Of a stretch of DNA of 30,274 nucleotides, positions 6,839 through 14,251 are shown piece after piece. The DNA is from a virus: positions 1-30,274 of IMG/VR virus record IMGVR_UViG_3300025300_000061; one strand, 5' to 3'. Under the pieces are notes generated by a model. The model was not told the DNA's origin. It ran no database searches and was given only the letters and a program-made list of their open reading frames with translations. Both the position numbers and the translations under genes were made by a program. Within the stretch, counting starts at the first letter, position 1, and the number at the start of each line of letters is the position of its first letter.

Positions 6839-9442
6839 TTATTCTCCTTTCCTATTAGATTTATCTTTCATAAGATCACTTACTATATCAACAAGTTTTA
6901 ACTGCTTATCTTTATCTATATCAGCTGACTTTTCTAAAGCCTTACTTCGTATTTTTTCGATATCCATATTATGTTTATTCTTACCGATAGATGCTTTAAT
7001 TGCCATGTCTACCATTTTTAACTCACTATCTTGATTTAGTTTTAATTCATCTATACCAGCTTTAGTTAGTAATTCAACAGTCTTCATAGTTTCCTTACTT
7101 GCTCTATCCAGATCAGACTTCTCCTGCCTATATGCAGAATTTAAACCTGATTCCATAGCATCTTGAGCTAACTTGGCTTCTTCCAATTGTAACTTCTGTG
7201 CATCCAATGCAGCTTCCGCAGCATTCTGTGCAGCATCTAATTGTAATTTCTGCTGTTGCAATTCTACCTTTTTCTGTTCGAGAGCAACTAGTTGTTGTTC
7301 AGGAGACTGTGCCTGACCCATAGCCTGATTAGCATTAAGTACCTGTTGAGCAGCATAAACCATAGCACCTTCCATAACTTCTGGAGATTGTTCTGGAACC
7401 TGTTGTAATGCCTGTTGAGCAACACCATTAATCTGCTCTTGATACTTATGTACCATATGTTCCTGAATATTAGCTTCCAATATAGGCTTCGTACGTTGCA
7501 TAGCTGGATTCTTTCCATGAACAGGATCTTGTAAATAAGCTGTCTTAACCTGTATATGAGCATCATGATTCTGACCGGGAAAGGCACCAATAGGTATACC
7601 CTTTGTCGCAGCCATGATATCTGATACAGGATCAAGTTCTTTTGGTTTACGTTTAGGTGGAAGTATCTCTTCCATATTCGGCATGTTGGCTGCATTTAAA
7701 ATTGTTCTGTTTAATGCTTCCAAGTTAAACATGCCGGGAGGTGATTGCTGTGCCATTTGCATAGCCATTTGTGCAATCATAAGGCGGTGAGCATTGGATG
7801 GAATATTGGGATCGCTGACGGGGATAACGTCCACTCTTCCATCAAAGTCGGACTTGAATATACTCCGACTTTCATACGGCACATCGTAGGGATATTCACT
7901 TGGTAGATAATCATAATCTATTCTAGCCAAGATCCTAAATTCATCTCTCTGGGATTTATGCAATCTCTTGTGGATTGCAGAGAAGAATTTACTGGATGCT
8001 TCCAGTAGTGCCATAGTTGTACCCACAGGTCCGTAAGAAGATGCTTCCGATACAATCTGTTCTGTACTGTCGGCAAACTTCTGACCTGCTGTTGTTACGA
8101 AACCCAACATCTGGAACAAGGTCGAGGAAGGCTCTTTGTAGGGGAGAGGAACGATAGCCTTTGCCAAGTCCATACCTGTAGATTCAACTTCTTTAAACTC
8201 ACCGGGGCTGATAGGATCATTGTCACCAACCATCCTAACACCTTTTGCCTTAAAGCCTCCCGGCAGGTTCGCAAATTGACCTGCATCAATGAGACTTCTC
8301 ATTGCTGCTGTAGCACTCATGGTTAGATTACCAAGGAAGTGCATGAGGCCAAAACCGTAGAAACCAAAACCCGGTACGAATCTATAATGTACAAAGTGAT
8401 TCACTTTTTCTTTATTCGGATCATCAGGTTTATAGTTTCTACGAATACATAAAACTTTTCTGGATTGTTCTTCTATTGTTACAATGTAGGGAAGTGCTAT
8501 TCCCTCTTCTTTATTAGGTTCATCCAATTCCAGATAACAATGCTGTTCCAGTAAAACATATTGAGGATCTGTATCCTGTGTTGGAGAGAACCCTAATATT
8601 GTATCCATCTTGGATGCAAATGCCGTGGGTTCAGGATTGGATGCTTCCGGTAATTCTGTATCGGAATATATTCCTGAACGAATATCTTTTGCCAAATCAA
8701 CTGGACTACGATAAATTACATGTGTATACCTGTCAGCCTTGGAAAGATTACTGGAATAATAAGATACGTAAAACTGGTCAATAGGTACAAATTCTGACAC
8801 TGGTCGTTTAAGATTTGCATCGTAATATACTTTCTTAAATGCAGAGCCTATTAATGGAAGATGGAAGAGCATCTTTTCAAATTCGTCAAAGTACTCTGGC
8901 ATCTGCTCTGTAAGCTGATAGTTCATAAAGTTCTTAACACGATTAGCTTGTGTCTCACGTTGAGGAGTGGACTTGCCAAGTATCTGTGTCTTTATCGGAC
9001 CTGCTGATGGAAACAATTCCTGTGATGCTTTACTCTGGAACTTCACGGCTGATTCAATTAGCAATGGATGTACAGCCGTACATGCACCTTCAAATGGTTC
9101 GGAGGATTCCTGTATCTTCAGACCAAGCAGATCGAAGCCACGTTCAAACATGGACTCCCATTCTTGTCGGGAGTTCTTATCTGCATCGTAATTATTATAA
9201 GTATCCTCTGCAATTTCTCCCAGAGTACTTTCATCTAGATCTTCTGCAAGATTTGTATACCATTCTTTTATAGGAGCTTCTGCTTCCATTTCAACAGTAT
9301 TGCTAAAATCTACAGTAACTCCACCATCAGGATCTAATTCAAATGTTGCTTCTGTTTCTTCTTCCATAGGAACAGGACTCATAGGAACTACATTAGATAC
9401 TTCCTGTGGTATTTGTTCAAATGGATTTCGTTCTGTTGCCAT
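6839..9442 (-). CDS. Portal protein, large SU10/phiEco32-like type
   Basis: At 867 aa this is a large portal. After an acidic N-terminal 60 residues, the core carries ESSEPFEGACTAVHPLLIES, FMNYQLTEQMPEYFDEFEKM and PIDQFYVSYYSSNLSKADRY. A helical segment with SATAAMRSLIDAGQFANLPGG follows, as in clip and wing regions of podoviral portals. About residues 650-860 are a Gln- and Lys-rich coiled coil, probably the barrel inside the head. Portals form the dodecameric ring through which the terminase pumps DNA. It lies two genes after terminase in the same operon. GGGAAAA before the ATG is only moderate. Confidence 0.85.
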   Translation of the reverse strand: MATERNPFEQIPQEVSNVVPMSPVPMEEETEATFELDPDGGVTVDFSNTVEMEAEAPIKEWYTNLAEDLDESTLGEIAEDTYNNYDADKNSRQEWESMFERGFDLLGLKIQESSEPFEGACTAVHPLLIESAVKFQSKASQELFPSAGPIKTQILGKSTPQRETQANRVKNFMNYQLTEQMPEYFDEFEKMLFHLPLIGSAFKKVYYDANLKRPVSEFVPIDQFYVSYYSSNLSKADRYTHVIYRSPVDLAKDIRSGIYSDTELPEASNPEPTAFASKMDTILGFSPTQDTDPQYVLLEQHCYLELDEPNKEEGIALPYIVTIEEQSRKVLCIRRNYKPDDPNKEKVNHFVHYRFVPGFGFYGFGLMHFLGNLTMSATAAMRSLIDAGQFANLPGGFKAKGVRMVGDNDPISPGEFKEVESTGMDLAKAIVPLPYKEPSSTLFQMLGFVTTAGQKFADSTEQIVSEASSYGPVGTTMALLEASSKFFSAIHKRLHKSQRDEFRILARIDYDYLPSEYPYDVPYESRSIFKSDFDGRVDVIPVSDPNIPSNAHRLMIAQMAMQMAQQSPPGMFNLEALNRTILNAANMPNMEEILPPKRKPKELDPVSDIMAATKGIPIGAFPGQNHDAHIQVKTAYLQDPVHGKNPAMQRTKPILEANIQEHMVHKYQEQINGVAQQALQQVPEQSPEVMEGAMVYAAQQVLNANQAMGQAQSPEQQLVALEQKKVELQQQKLQLDAAQNAAEAALDAQKLQLEEAKLAQDAMESGLNSAYRQEKSDLDRASKETMKTVELLTKAGIDELKLNQDSELKMVDMAIKASIGKNKHNMDIEKIRSKALEKSADIDKDKQLKLVDIVSDLMKDKSNRKGE

Positions 9443-9458
9443 ATTTATTTTCCCGTCT

Positions 9459-10430
9459 TTATCTATCTACTGGTATTTGAAAATCATAATCATCATCATG
9501 TGCTGTAGGTGTTGGACCCATTACATAAGCAGCAGCTCCCAGTGGAGTTCCTCTTTTAAATACTGATAGAGCTGATAGTAATTTATTTATAGATGGCTTA
9601 TCAGTTTCTTTTGGACCTGTTATCTGTTTTGAACCTTTAGGCTTTGTATCTTTTTTATCAGCCAGTTGAGTTAGTAATCTTCCTAATGCATGTGTACCAA
9701 CCGTTTTACCTACATCTTTTATACGTTCTTCTGGTGTATCTTTTTTTCTTTCAGTTGGAAGTTCTGCTACAATATCTTCTATTGAAAATTCATCATCTTC
9801 CGATTCTTCATCATCTTCCCACACATCAACTATCTGATCAAAATTAGTTCCTACAGGTTCTCCAGCTTCATAATCTTTTATTGCAGTATTGATAATATTT
9901 TCCATTTCTGTTTCTATTGCAGTATCTAATTCTTCACCAGAAAGTATTTCAAATTCTGGTTCTTTACCTTCCTCTCCATAATGGTATCCAATAAATTTAG
10001 AATATTTGTCCAGATTCGACATATAACCTTGATAAGTATCTCTAGCTAATCGTGTAGCTATATAGTTAGCTTTATCCTCACTAATTCCATCCTTCATTAA
10101 TTCTTGTTTTAAATTGTGAAAATTATCTGATAGAGCATTCTTAAGATGTTTCCATGAATTTATTCCATGTGTTACATAGTCAGGATTCATTTCCATATCT
10201 TCTCTTTCATTACCAAGATCTAGGAACTTAGATACTAAAGATTTTAGAACTTCAGGTGAAGATCCTTTTGATTTACTAGGTACTATATCACCTAGAGTAA
10301 GATCTGCTATAGCACCGGGAAGGGAAGGCAGAACGGCTCTACCTATTGTTGCTAGACCACCACGTAAAACTTCCCTCCGATCTACTTCAGGTATTATATC
10401 AGGTAAATTTGTTTTCTTATCATTAGCCAC
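9459..10430 (-). CDS. Uncharacterised protein with Tat-like N-terminus (323 aa)
   Basis: The start is a GTG at 10430 with AAAGGGGAA upstream. Residues 17-25 read DRREVLRGG, followed by a mildly hydrophobic stretch and AIA at 40-42. That resembles a twin-arginine signal with an AxA cleavage site, although an Arg at residue 31 interrupts the hydrophobic part. The rest is soluble and acidic in the middle (DEDDEESEDDEF-type stretches near 210), with a Lys-rich, Pro/Gly C-terminus. It sits between terminase and portal. A structural or internal virion protein is likely; true export is unproven. Confidence 0.7.
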   Translation of the reverse strand: MANDKKTNLPDIIPEVDRREVLRGGLATIGRAVLPSLPGAIADLTLGDIVPSKSKGSSPEVLKSLVSKFLDLGNEREDMEMNPDYVTHGINSWKHLKNALSDNFHNLKQELMKDGISEDKANYIATRLARDTYQGYMSNLDKYSKFIGYHYGEEGKEPEFEILSGEELDTAIETEMENIINTAIKDYEAGEPVGTNFDQIVDVWEDDEESEDDEFSIEDIVAELPTERKKDTPEERIKDVGKTVGTHALGRLLTQLADKKDTKPKGSKQITGPKETDKPSINKLLSALSVFKRGTPLGAAAYVMGPTPTAHDDDYDFQIPVDR

Positions 10431-10459
10431 GAGAGTTCCCCTTTAACTCCATTATACAC

Positions 10460-12001
10460 CTAAGTTCTCCAATATGCAACCCTTTGTTGCTTTCTTGGTT
10501 CATCTTCCCATTGAGGATCTTCTGGATGTGTTACATGCCATGATTCTCTTAGGAAATGTATAGCCATTGTCAAGGCATCTACCTGATCATCATGGGCTGC
10601 ATTGGGAAACTGTATCAGTTCTTCTATAAGATCAGCAGCCCACTTCTTATGTACAGGTATCCAAACCTTTCCTGCTTCCATCATGGGAGAAGCTGCATAT
10701 ACCCTGCTGACTTTATCCCTATCTGGAAGATATTCTCTTATAGGTAGGCCACTTCTTCTCATATCCTGTATGAGTGACTGACCACTTGCCTTCTTCTCTA
10801 TAATACATACATCTGGTTTAAACTGATCGTACAACATTTGTGATATTCTACGTAGTTCTGGATATTCAAAGCGACCTTTAAGATTACCAAGAAGAATCAG
10901 ATTGGATACATAAGATTCTCGTCCGTCTTCCTCCTCATCAAACATGGAGAATATACCCCATGTCTGTATTACACTAAAGTCTGCCGTAGTTCGAGTGGAA
11001 AAGGCCGTATCATATGTTTGCAGGATAAAGTCACATGTTGGTGGATCTTCGTATTCCCACTCTCGTATCCATTTCTTCTTTATCAGTCCACCTTCTTCTG
11101 GAGTTGGATCTTGCATGTACAATGCATTCCAGTATCGTGCTCCATTCGAGGCTTTAATCTCATTCTCATCAATTTGTAATACTTCTTTGGGCTTCCATTC
11201 GGGAAAATAGGAAGAACCCACTGGTAGCTCTAAAAGTTCTGCCGCTTCATCATCTAACCATGCAGGTATTCGTACAACTTCCCAAGGTAGAGTCTCATAT
11301 TCACTCATTTCCTCTTGTTGTTTTAGCAACCAGCCACATAAATCATCGAAATGATACCTTGTATTAATGATGAGTATGGAACCATTGGGCATTATACGTG
11401 TACGTAGGCCAGCAGGATACCATTCTTTGACATATCTACGGCCAGCTTCGGAATATGAGTCCTCTTCGGACATCACATCGTCCAATATGGCTATATTAGC
11501 CCCTCGTCCTGCAATCTGACTACGGACCCCGGCTGCGTAATAGGTGCCATTCTGGTTTGTTTTCCACTTTCCTGCTGCTCTAACGTCCGTCCGTAACGAA
11601 ACTCCTTTAAATATCTCCTGAAACTGTTCAGAGTTAACAACGTCACGAACAGAACGGCCAAAATCACTAGAAAGTTGATCACTGTGAGAAACAGTAAGAA
11701 TTTCATGTTCTGGATTTCTCCCTATATACCATGCTGGAAACAATTTGGAACAGATAACAGACTTGGAACTCCGTGGTGGTAGGAATACCATCAGCCTTTT
11801 TATCTCTCCAGCCTCTAATTGTCTTAATTTATTGGAAATTACCTCTATATGCTTACCCATCTTCCAATCGGAGACAAGCATCGGGGCCATTAAACGGACA
11901 AATGACAGGAAATCATCTTTAGTTTCCTGTAGTACACTTAGATTTAATAGACCTTGAAGGTTAACATACGGAGATACAATAGAATCTTCTTGTAAATTCA
12001 T
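10460..12001 (-). CDS. terL: Terminase large subunit
   Basis: The packaging motor ATPase and nuclease, 513 aa, typical length. The Walker A-type motif LPPRSSKS spans residues 74-81, a variant of the usual LPPRHGKS. The Walker B region NIAILDDV has acidic residues at 174-175. The RNase H-like nuclease shows QTYDTAFS, VCIIEKKASGQ and AHDDQVDAL (residues 469-477) with its conserved aspartates. It heads the leftward operon. The ATG at 12001 has only a weak GAG upstream in a very AT-rich leader. No small subunit was recognised in the window. Confidence 0.93.
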   Translation of the reverse strand: MNLQEDSIVSPYVNLQGLLNLSVLQETKDDFLSFVRLMAPMLVSDWKMGKHIEVISNKLRQLEAGEIKRLMVFLPPRSSKSVICSKLFPAWYIGRNPEHEILTVSHSDQLSSDFGRSVRDVVNSEQFQEIFKGVSLRTDVRAAGKWKTNQNGTYYAAGVRSQIAGRGANIAILDDVMSEEDSYSEAGRRYVKEWYPAGLRTRIMPNGSILIINTRYHFDDLCGWLLKQQEEMSEYETLPWEVVRIPAWLDDEAAELLELPVGSSYFPEWKPKEVLQIDENEIKASNGARYWNALYMQDPTPEEGGLIKKKWIREWEYEDPPTCDFILQTYDTAFSTRTTADFSVIQTWGIFSMFDEEEDGRESYVSNLILLGNLKGRFEYPELRRISQMLYDQFKPDVCIIEKKASGQSLIQDMRRSGLPIREYLPDRDKVSRVYAASPMMEAGKVWIPVHKKWAADLIEELIQFPNAAHDDQVDALTMAIHFLRESWHVTHPEDPQWEDEPRKQQRVAYWRT

Positions 12002-12120
12002 TATTAGCTCTAAAAAAATAATAAAAAATAAAAAATATTCAAATAAGTTTTAATAATTTTAGTTGATCTACTTATTTTATATATAATTATACAACAAAAG
12101 TGGTGAACATCCAAATGATT
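12002..12120. other. AT-rich divergent leader, no gene
   Basis: This stretch separates the leftward terminase gene from everything transcribed rightward. It is almost pure A/T from 12010 to 12060 and contains TATAAT at 12082-12087 on the plus strand without a convincing -35 partner. Start signals for both directions are expected here, but I cannot point to a consensus promoter on either strand. Confidence 0.4.
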
Positions 12121-12190
12121 TTTACTATGACCCTGTAATTTTAGGTAAATATGTGGCACCCCATTCTATATATATGATCAAGCCAGCCAT

Positions 12191-12208
12191 TTTTCCCTCC
12201 CCCTCCCC
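12191..12208 (+). other. Pyrimidine tract
   Basis: Eighteen consecutive pyrimidines, mostly C, flanked on both sides by CCATTTTT-like words. The complementary strand is a G-rich run with three G-blocks. It stands out in an AT-rich genome and lies in the gene-free divergence region. Its function is not evident. Confidence 0.5.
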
Positions 12209-12260
12209 ATTTTTGGCTGTTTTGCTTGCTTTTTGGGGCAAAATGATACCTTGGTGATAT

Positions 12261-12316
12261 CCCTAGGTTTTCTCATGGTTTATATGTCTGTTTAGTGGGT
12301 TTTCCCTAGGTTTTCT
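12261..12316 (+). repeat. Short direct repeat CCCTAGGTTTTCT
   Basis: The 13-mer CCCTAGGTTTTCT occurs at 12261-12273 and again at 12304-12316, 43 bases apart, in the gene-free region ahead of the larger hairpin repeats. It contains the palindrome CCTAGG. A protein-binding site is possible. Confidence 0.6.
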
Positions 12317-12358
12317 GCCGTTTTTGGACCTTGGTTGACGATGAAGGTCGATGAAGAT

Positions 12359-12421
12359 TTAGAAACCCTAGACTCCTCCTTCGGAGTCGTAGGGTTTCTT
12401 AGGCTGCAAATTCCACAGCAA
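12359..12421 (+). repeat. 63-bp hairpin repeat, copy 1
   Basis: The first of two tandem copies. Its first 44 bases are identical in both. AGAAACCCTAGACTCC (12361-12376) pairs with 12383-12399 around the loop TCCTTC, with a single bulged G. The unit ends in AATTCCACAGCAA. The structure resembles a bidirectional terminator or a stable non-coding RNA stem. It lies between divergent transcription units and before the first early gene. Confidence 0.8.
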
Positions 12422-12469
12422 ATTTTCATTTCATTTTTCACATCGTTGCAAGGTGAAATCGAAAATCAA

Positions 12470-12532
12470 TTAGAAACCCTAGACTCCTCCTTCGGAGTCG
12501 TAGGGTTTCTTAGCCTACGAATTCCACAGCAA
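12470..12532 (+). repeat. 63-bp hairpin repeat, copy 2
   Basis: The second copy starts 111 bases after the first. It differs at only three positions, all outside the stem, so the hairpin is perfectly kept. In both copies a TTG lies 24 bases before the shared block and TCGA lies 10-13 bases before it, so weak conservation extends upstream. Confidence 0.8.
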
Positions 12533-12551
12533 CCAATTCCGGTTGTTGAAC

Positions 12552-12608
12552 CTAGCTACCAGCAATGGTAGTTAGCCGTTGTTGGTGGCACTTGATCGAA
12601 AGGATCAA
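12552..12608 (+). promoter_or_regulatory. Structured leader of first early gene
   Basis: Two hairpins precede the first rightward gene. CTAGCTACC (12552-12560) pairs with GGTAGTTAG (12567-12575) with one G-U. TTGATC (12592-12597) pairs with GATCAA (12603-12608) around the loop GAAAG. The second places the ribosome-binding AAAGG partly in the loop, so folding could control translation of the gene at 12612. Confidence 0.5.
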
Positions 12609-12611
12609 AAA

Positions 12612-12947
12612 ATGACCACAAAACAACAAGTTACCGACTTAGCCAAGATCGTTCTTGGACTAGCCAATCAGGTCGAAGAACTCACCAATCAGGTGAAAAA
12701 CGACCAACCAACCAAGGCTAAAAAGTCTCGGAAAACGGCGGCTAGAGCCACGAAAGCACCTGCAAAAAAGCAGGTAACTCGTTGGTTTAAGCAAGGTAAA
12801 AATGGCAAGTGGACCGAAACCAAGGATGGATCTAGGGTTCAATTCCAAAAAGACAAGGAAGCCCTAGTCCCTCTGGCCATGTTCAACTCCAAAACTGGAG
12901 AATTGAAAGCATGGAACTCTGACGGTGACGTTTCATTGCCAGTATAG
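12612..12947 (+). CDS. Basic early protein with histone-like linker (111 aa)
   Basis: Three parts are visible. An N-terminal amphipathic coiled coil (about residues 4-28) comes first. A Lys/Ala-rich linker follows (about 33-55, with KKSRKTAARATKAPAKK), resembling bacterial H1-like tails. A C-terminal domain starts at VTRWFKQGKNGKW. It is the first gene of the rightward unit, so a DNA-binding early takeover protein is a reasonable inference. The ATG at 12612 has AAAGGA eight bases upstream; an in-frame start at 12579 lacks this. Base composition is clearly GC-richer than the rest of the window. No known family recognised. Confidence 0.75.
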   Translation: MTTKQQVTDLAKIVLGLANQVEELTNQVKNDQPTKAKKSRKTAARATKAPAKKQVTRWFKQGKNGKWTETKDGSRVQFQKDKEALVPLAMFNSKTGELKAWNSDGDVSLPV

Positions 12948-12963
12948 CTAGGTTAAGCCATGA

Positions 12964-13081
12964 GGGGGGCTATCAAGCCCCCCGATTGGTTTCTATAAGC
13001 CCTATCCGTAGGGTTTATAAAAACCAATTGAGGTTTATCGAATAGGTCTATCATGGCCTATAATGGCCCTATCATGGGCTA
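12964..13081 (+). promoter_or_regulatory. Hairpin leader 1
   Basis: Four consecutive stems lie between two genes. GGGGGGC/GCCCCCC has loop TATCAA (12964-12983). A 20-bp stem of 12985-13004 with 13009-13028 has loop TCCG. ATAGGTC/GGCCTAT has loop TATCAT (13042-13061). TGGCCC/GGGCTA has loop TATCAT (13064-13081). No T-tract follows the first stem, so it is not a standard terminator. The last stem ends 10 bases before the ribosome site of the next gene. Related leaders occur at 13393 and 14252. Confidence 0.75.
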
Positions 13082-13103
13082 ACAATCAGCAAGGGAGTTT
13101 ATT

Positions 13104-13301
13104 GTGACTATCAAGCTGAAAAACTGTGGTAATGCCTTCTTTCTATCAGGCAAGCAAGGCAACGCCGACAAAGACTGCAAGCCTGTAGGCCGTAGACAAA
13201 AACGGCAAGCAAGCAAGCTCTTAAGGCAAATAAGCAGCGAGGAAGCCATTAAGATATTAAATGATGAGACTTACTGGCAGCAGGAAGGAATGAACCAATG
13301 A
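13104..13301 (+). CDS. Small basic early protein (65 aa)
   Basis: The start is a GTG at 13104 with AAGGGAG six bases upstream. The product is short and basic, with GRRQKRQASKLLRQ in the middle, a likely helix that could bind nucleic acid, and an acidic C-terminus. It overlaps the next tiny gene by ATGA. I do not recognise it. It belongs to the cluster of early small genes divided by hairpin leaders. Confidence 0.6.
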   Translation: MTIKLKNCGNAFFLSGKQGNADKDCKPVGRRQKRQASKLLRQISSEEAIKILNDETYWQQEGMNQ

Positions 13302-13378
13302 CAGGCATCATATGGTTAGATGTAGCTATAGGACTAGGTTGTGCTATAGTCATGGTTGCTTTATTTTATACAGATTAA
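13298..13378 (+). CDS. Tiny single-pass membrane protein (26 aa)
   Basis: The ATG overlaps the preceding stop (ATGA) and has AGGAAGGA about nine bases upstream. The 26 residues are nearly all hydrophobic (IIWLDVAIGLGCAIVMVALF) and end in YTD, so a single membrane helix is likely. Spacing and overlap support a real gene despite its size. A membrane-acting early or lysis-related peptide is possible; nothing shows which. Confidence 0.5.
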   Translation: MTGIIWLDVAIGLGCAIVMVALFYTD

Positions 13379-13392
13379 TTCCTCTTTAGCGT

Positions 13393-13491
13393 AGGGGCTA
13401 GGCAAGTTAGTCTAGCCTCTTTCTAAGTAGGAATTAGCACACAACGTGCTGATAATGACCTTATCATAGGTCACTACGGGCTATCATGCCC
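13393..13491 (+). promoter_or_regulatory. Hairpin leader 2
   Basis: AGGGGCTAG (13393-13401) pairs with CTAGCCTCT (13412-13420) and is followed by TT, perhaps a weak terminator. AGCAC/GTGCT with loop ACAAC follows (13436-13450). Then come TGACCT/AGGTCA with loop TATCAT (13456-13473) and GGGC/GCCC with loop TATCAT (13478-13491). The last stem ends three bases before AAAGGAG of the next gene. Confidence 0.72.
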
Positions 13492-13507
13492 AGAAAGGAG
13501 CATCCTT

Positions 13508-13684
13508 GTGGCATCAACCATAAAGGAAGCAATGGCTAATGCTGAACAGCATAAGCAAAATACCGAAGAAGTGCTGGACCTTATAGAAGAAGGTGCAGCT
13601 AAAATATCCCTAGGCAAGGGAGACTATGTTGAAGTCTCCATAAGCCCTAGCGGTAGAGTTAAATTTAACATAGTAGATAAATGA
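13508..13684 (+). CDS. Small hypothetical protein (58 aa)
   Basis: A GTG start at 13508 is preceded by AAAGGAG, and the stop overlaps the next ATG (ATGA). The product is a compact helix-then-strand protein: an Ala/Glu-rich helix to about residue 34, then ISLGKGDYVEVSISPSGRVK, which looks like two beta strands. No family recognised. Both flanking signals make it credible as a gene. Confidence 0.65.
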   Translation: MASTIKEAMANAEQHKQNTEEVLDLIEEGAAKISLGKGDYVEVSISPSGRVKFNIVDK

Positions 13685-13986
13685 AAACTCTCTTTGGTAC
13701 ACCAGTAAATCCTTTGGTATTAGAGGTATCAAAGGACCACCCATTGCACGTTAGCAATCTCAAGGAATGGTACGATCATGCTAAAGAACAGGCAAGGCAG
13801 TGTCGTTCCATGATAAGACTTGCTAAGAAGCAAGGGGATAAACGTGCTACGGATAAGCACATAACCAACCTATATAGCCATAAAGGATATATGAAAAGTA
13901 TCCGTCAGTATGTCAAGTATGGCACATGGGTCGATAACTTTTGGGGTAAAGACCAAGAGTTTCGAGTAACTTGGAGGACGTTATGA
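13681..13986 (+). CDS. Hypothetical basic protein (101 aa)
   Basis: This gene overlaps its neighbours on both sides by ATGA. It has no clear ribosome site of its own, so coupled translation is likely. The protein is helical and basic, with KEWYDHAKEQARQCRSMIRLAKKQ in the middle and aromatic-rich VKYGTWVDNFWGKDQEF near the end. No known motif. Confidence 0.68.
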   Translation: MKTLFGTPVNPLVLEVSKDHPLHVSNLKEWYDHAKEQARQCRSMIRLAKKQGDKRATDKHITNLYSHKGYMKSIRQYVKYGTWVDNFWGKDQEFRVTWRTL

Positions 13987-14231
13987 AGTGGATGAGAGTT
14001 AATTTCTCCCGTTGGTATAAGTATCCTGAAGGAGATTCTCACTTAGAAAACTCCAAATATTATACAGTAGCTTGTCATAATAGATCTCAAGCTATCACCA
14101 AGGCTCATGCTTTGGCAGTTAAGGATAACTTTGGATCTAAAACTTTCAAGTATTTGCTTACACACATACTGAATATGCAATCAAGCTACGATGTTCATGT
14201 TACAGTGGAAGGAGATGTAATGGTAAACTAA
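13983..14231 (+). CDS. Hypothetical protein (82 aa)
   Basis: The ATG at 13983 is chosen because GGAGG lies six bases upstream and it forms an ATGA overlap; an in-frame TTG at 13971 would place the ribosome site inside the gene. The product has an aromatic N-terminus (WMRVNFSRWYKYPEGD) and a C-terminal beta-like YDVHVTVEGDVMV. Family not recognised. Confidence 0.68.
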   Translation: MKWMRVNFSRWYKYPEGDSHLENSKYYTVACHNRSQAITKAHALAVKDNFGSKTFKYLLTHILNMQSSYDVHVTVEGDVMVN

Positions 14232-14251
14232 TATCTCTTGATAGGCCAGTT

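Noticed and set aside
12082-12087. Perfect TATAAT as a rightward early promoter
   Set aside because: The only TTG-type -35 candidate (TTGATC at 12063) leaves a 13-base spacer, too short for sigma70, so it is not listed as a promoter.
12191-12208. G-quadruplex on the minus strand
   Set aside because: Only three G-blocks of three or more are present in the tract, so a standard four-tract quadruplex cannot form locally.
12359-12532. CRISPR array
   Set aside because: Only two units, 111 bp apart, with a 63-bp repeat and no cas genes; the spacing and stem size do not fit.
12335-12571. 78-codon plus-strand ORF across the tandem repeats, with a repeated ETLDSSFGVVGF peptide
   Set aside because: It starts at a TTG or ATG without a ribosome site. 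Two of the three differences between copies change the amino acid while the hairpin stem is kept, so the repeat is constrained as structure and not as protein.
12964-12983. GC-rich perfect hairpin as intrinsic terminator
   Set aside because: The stem is strong, but GATTGG follows instead of a T-tract, so standard rho-independent termination is not supported.
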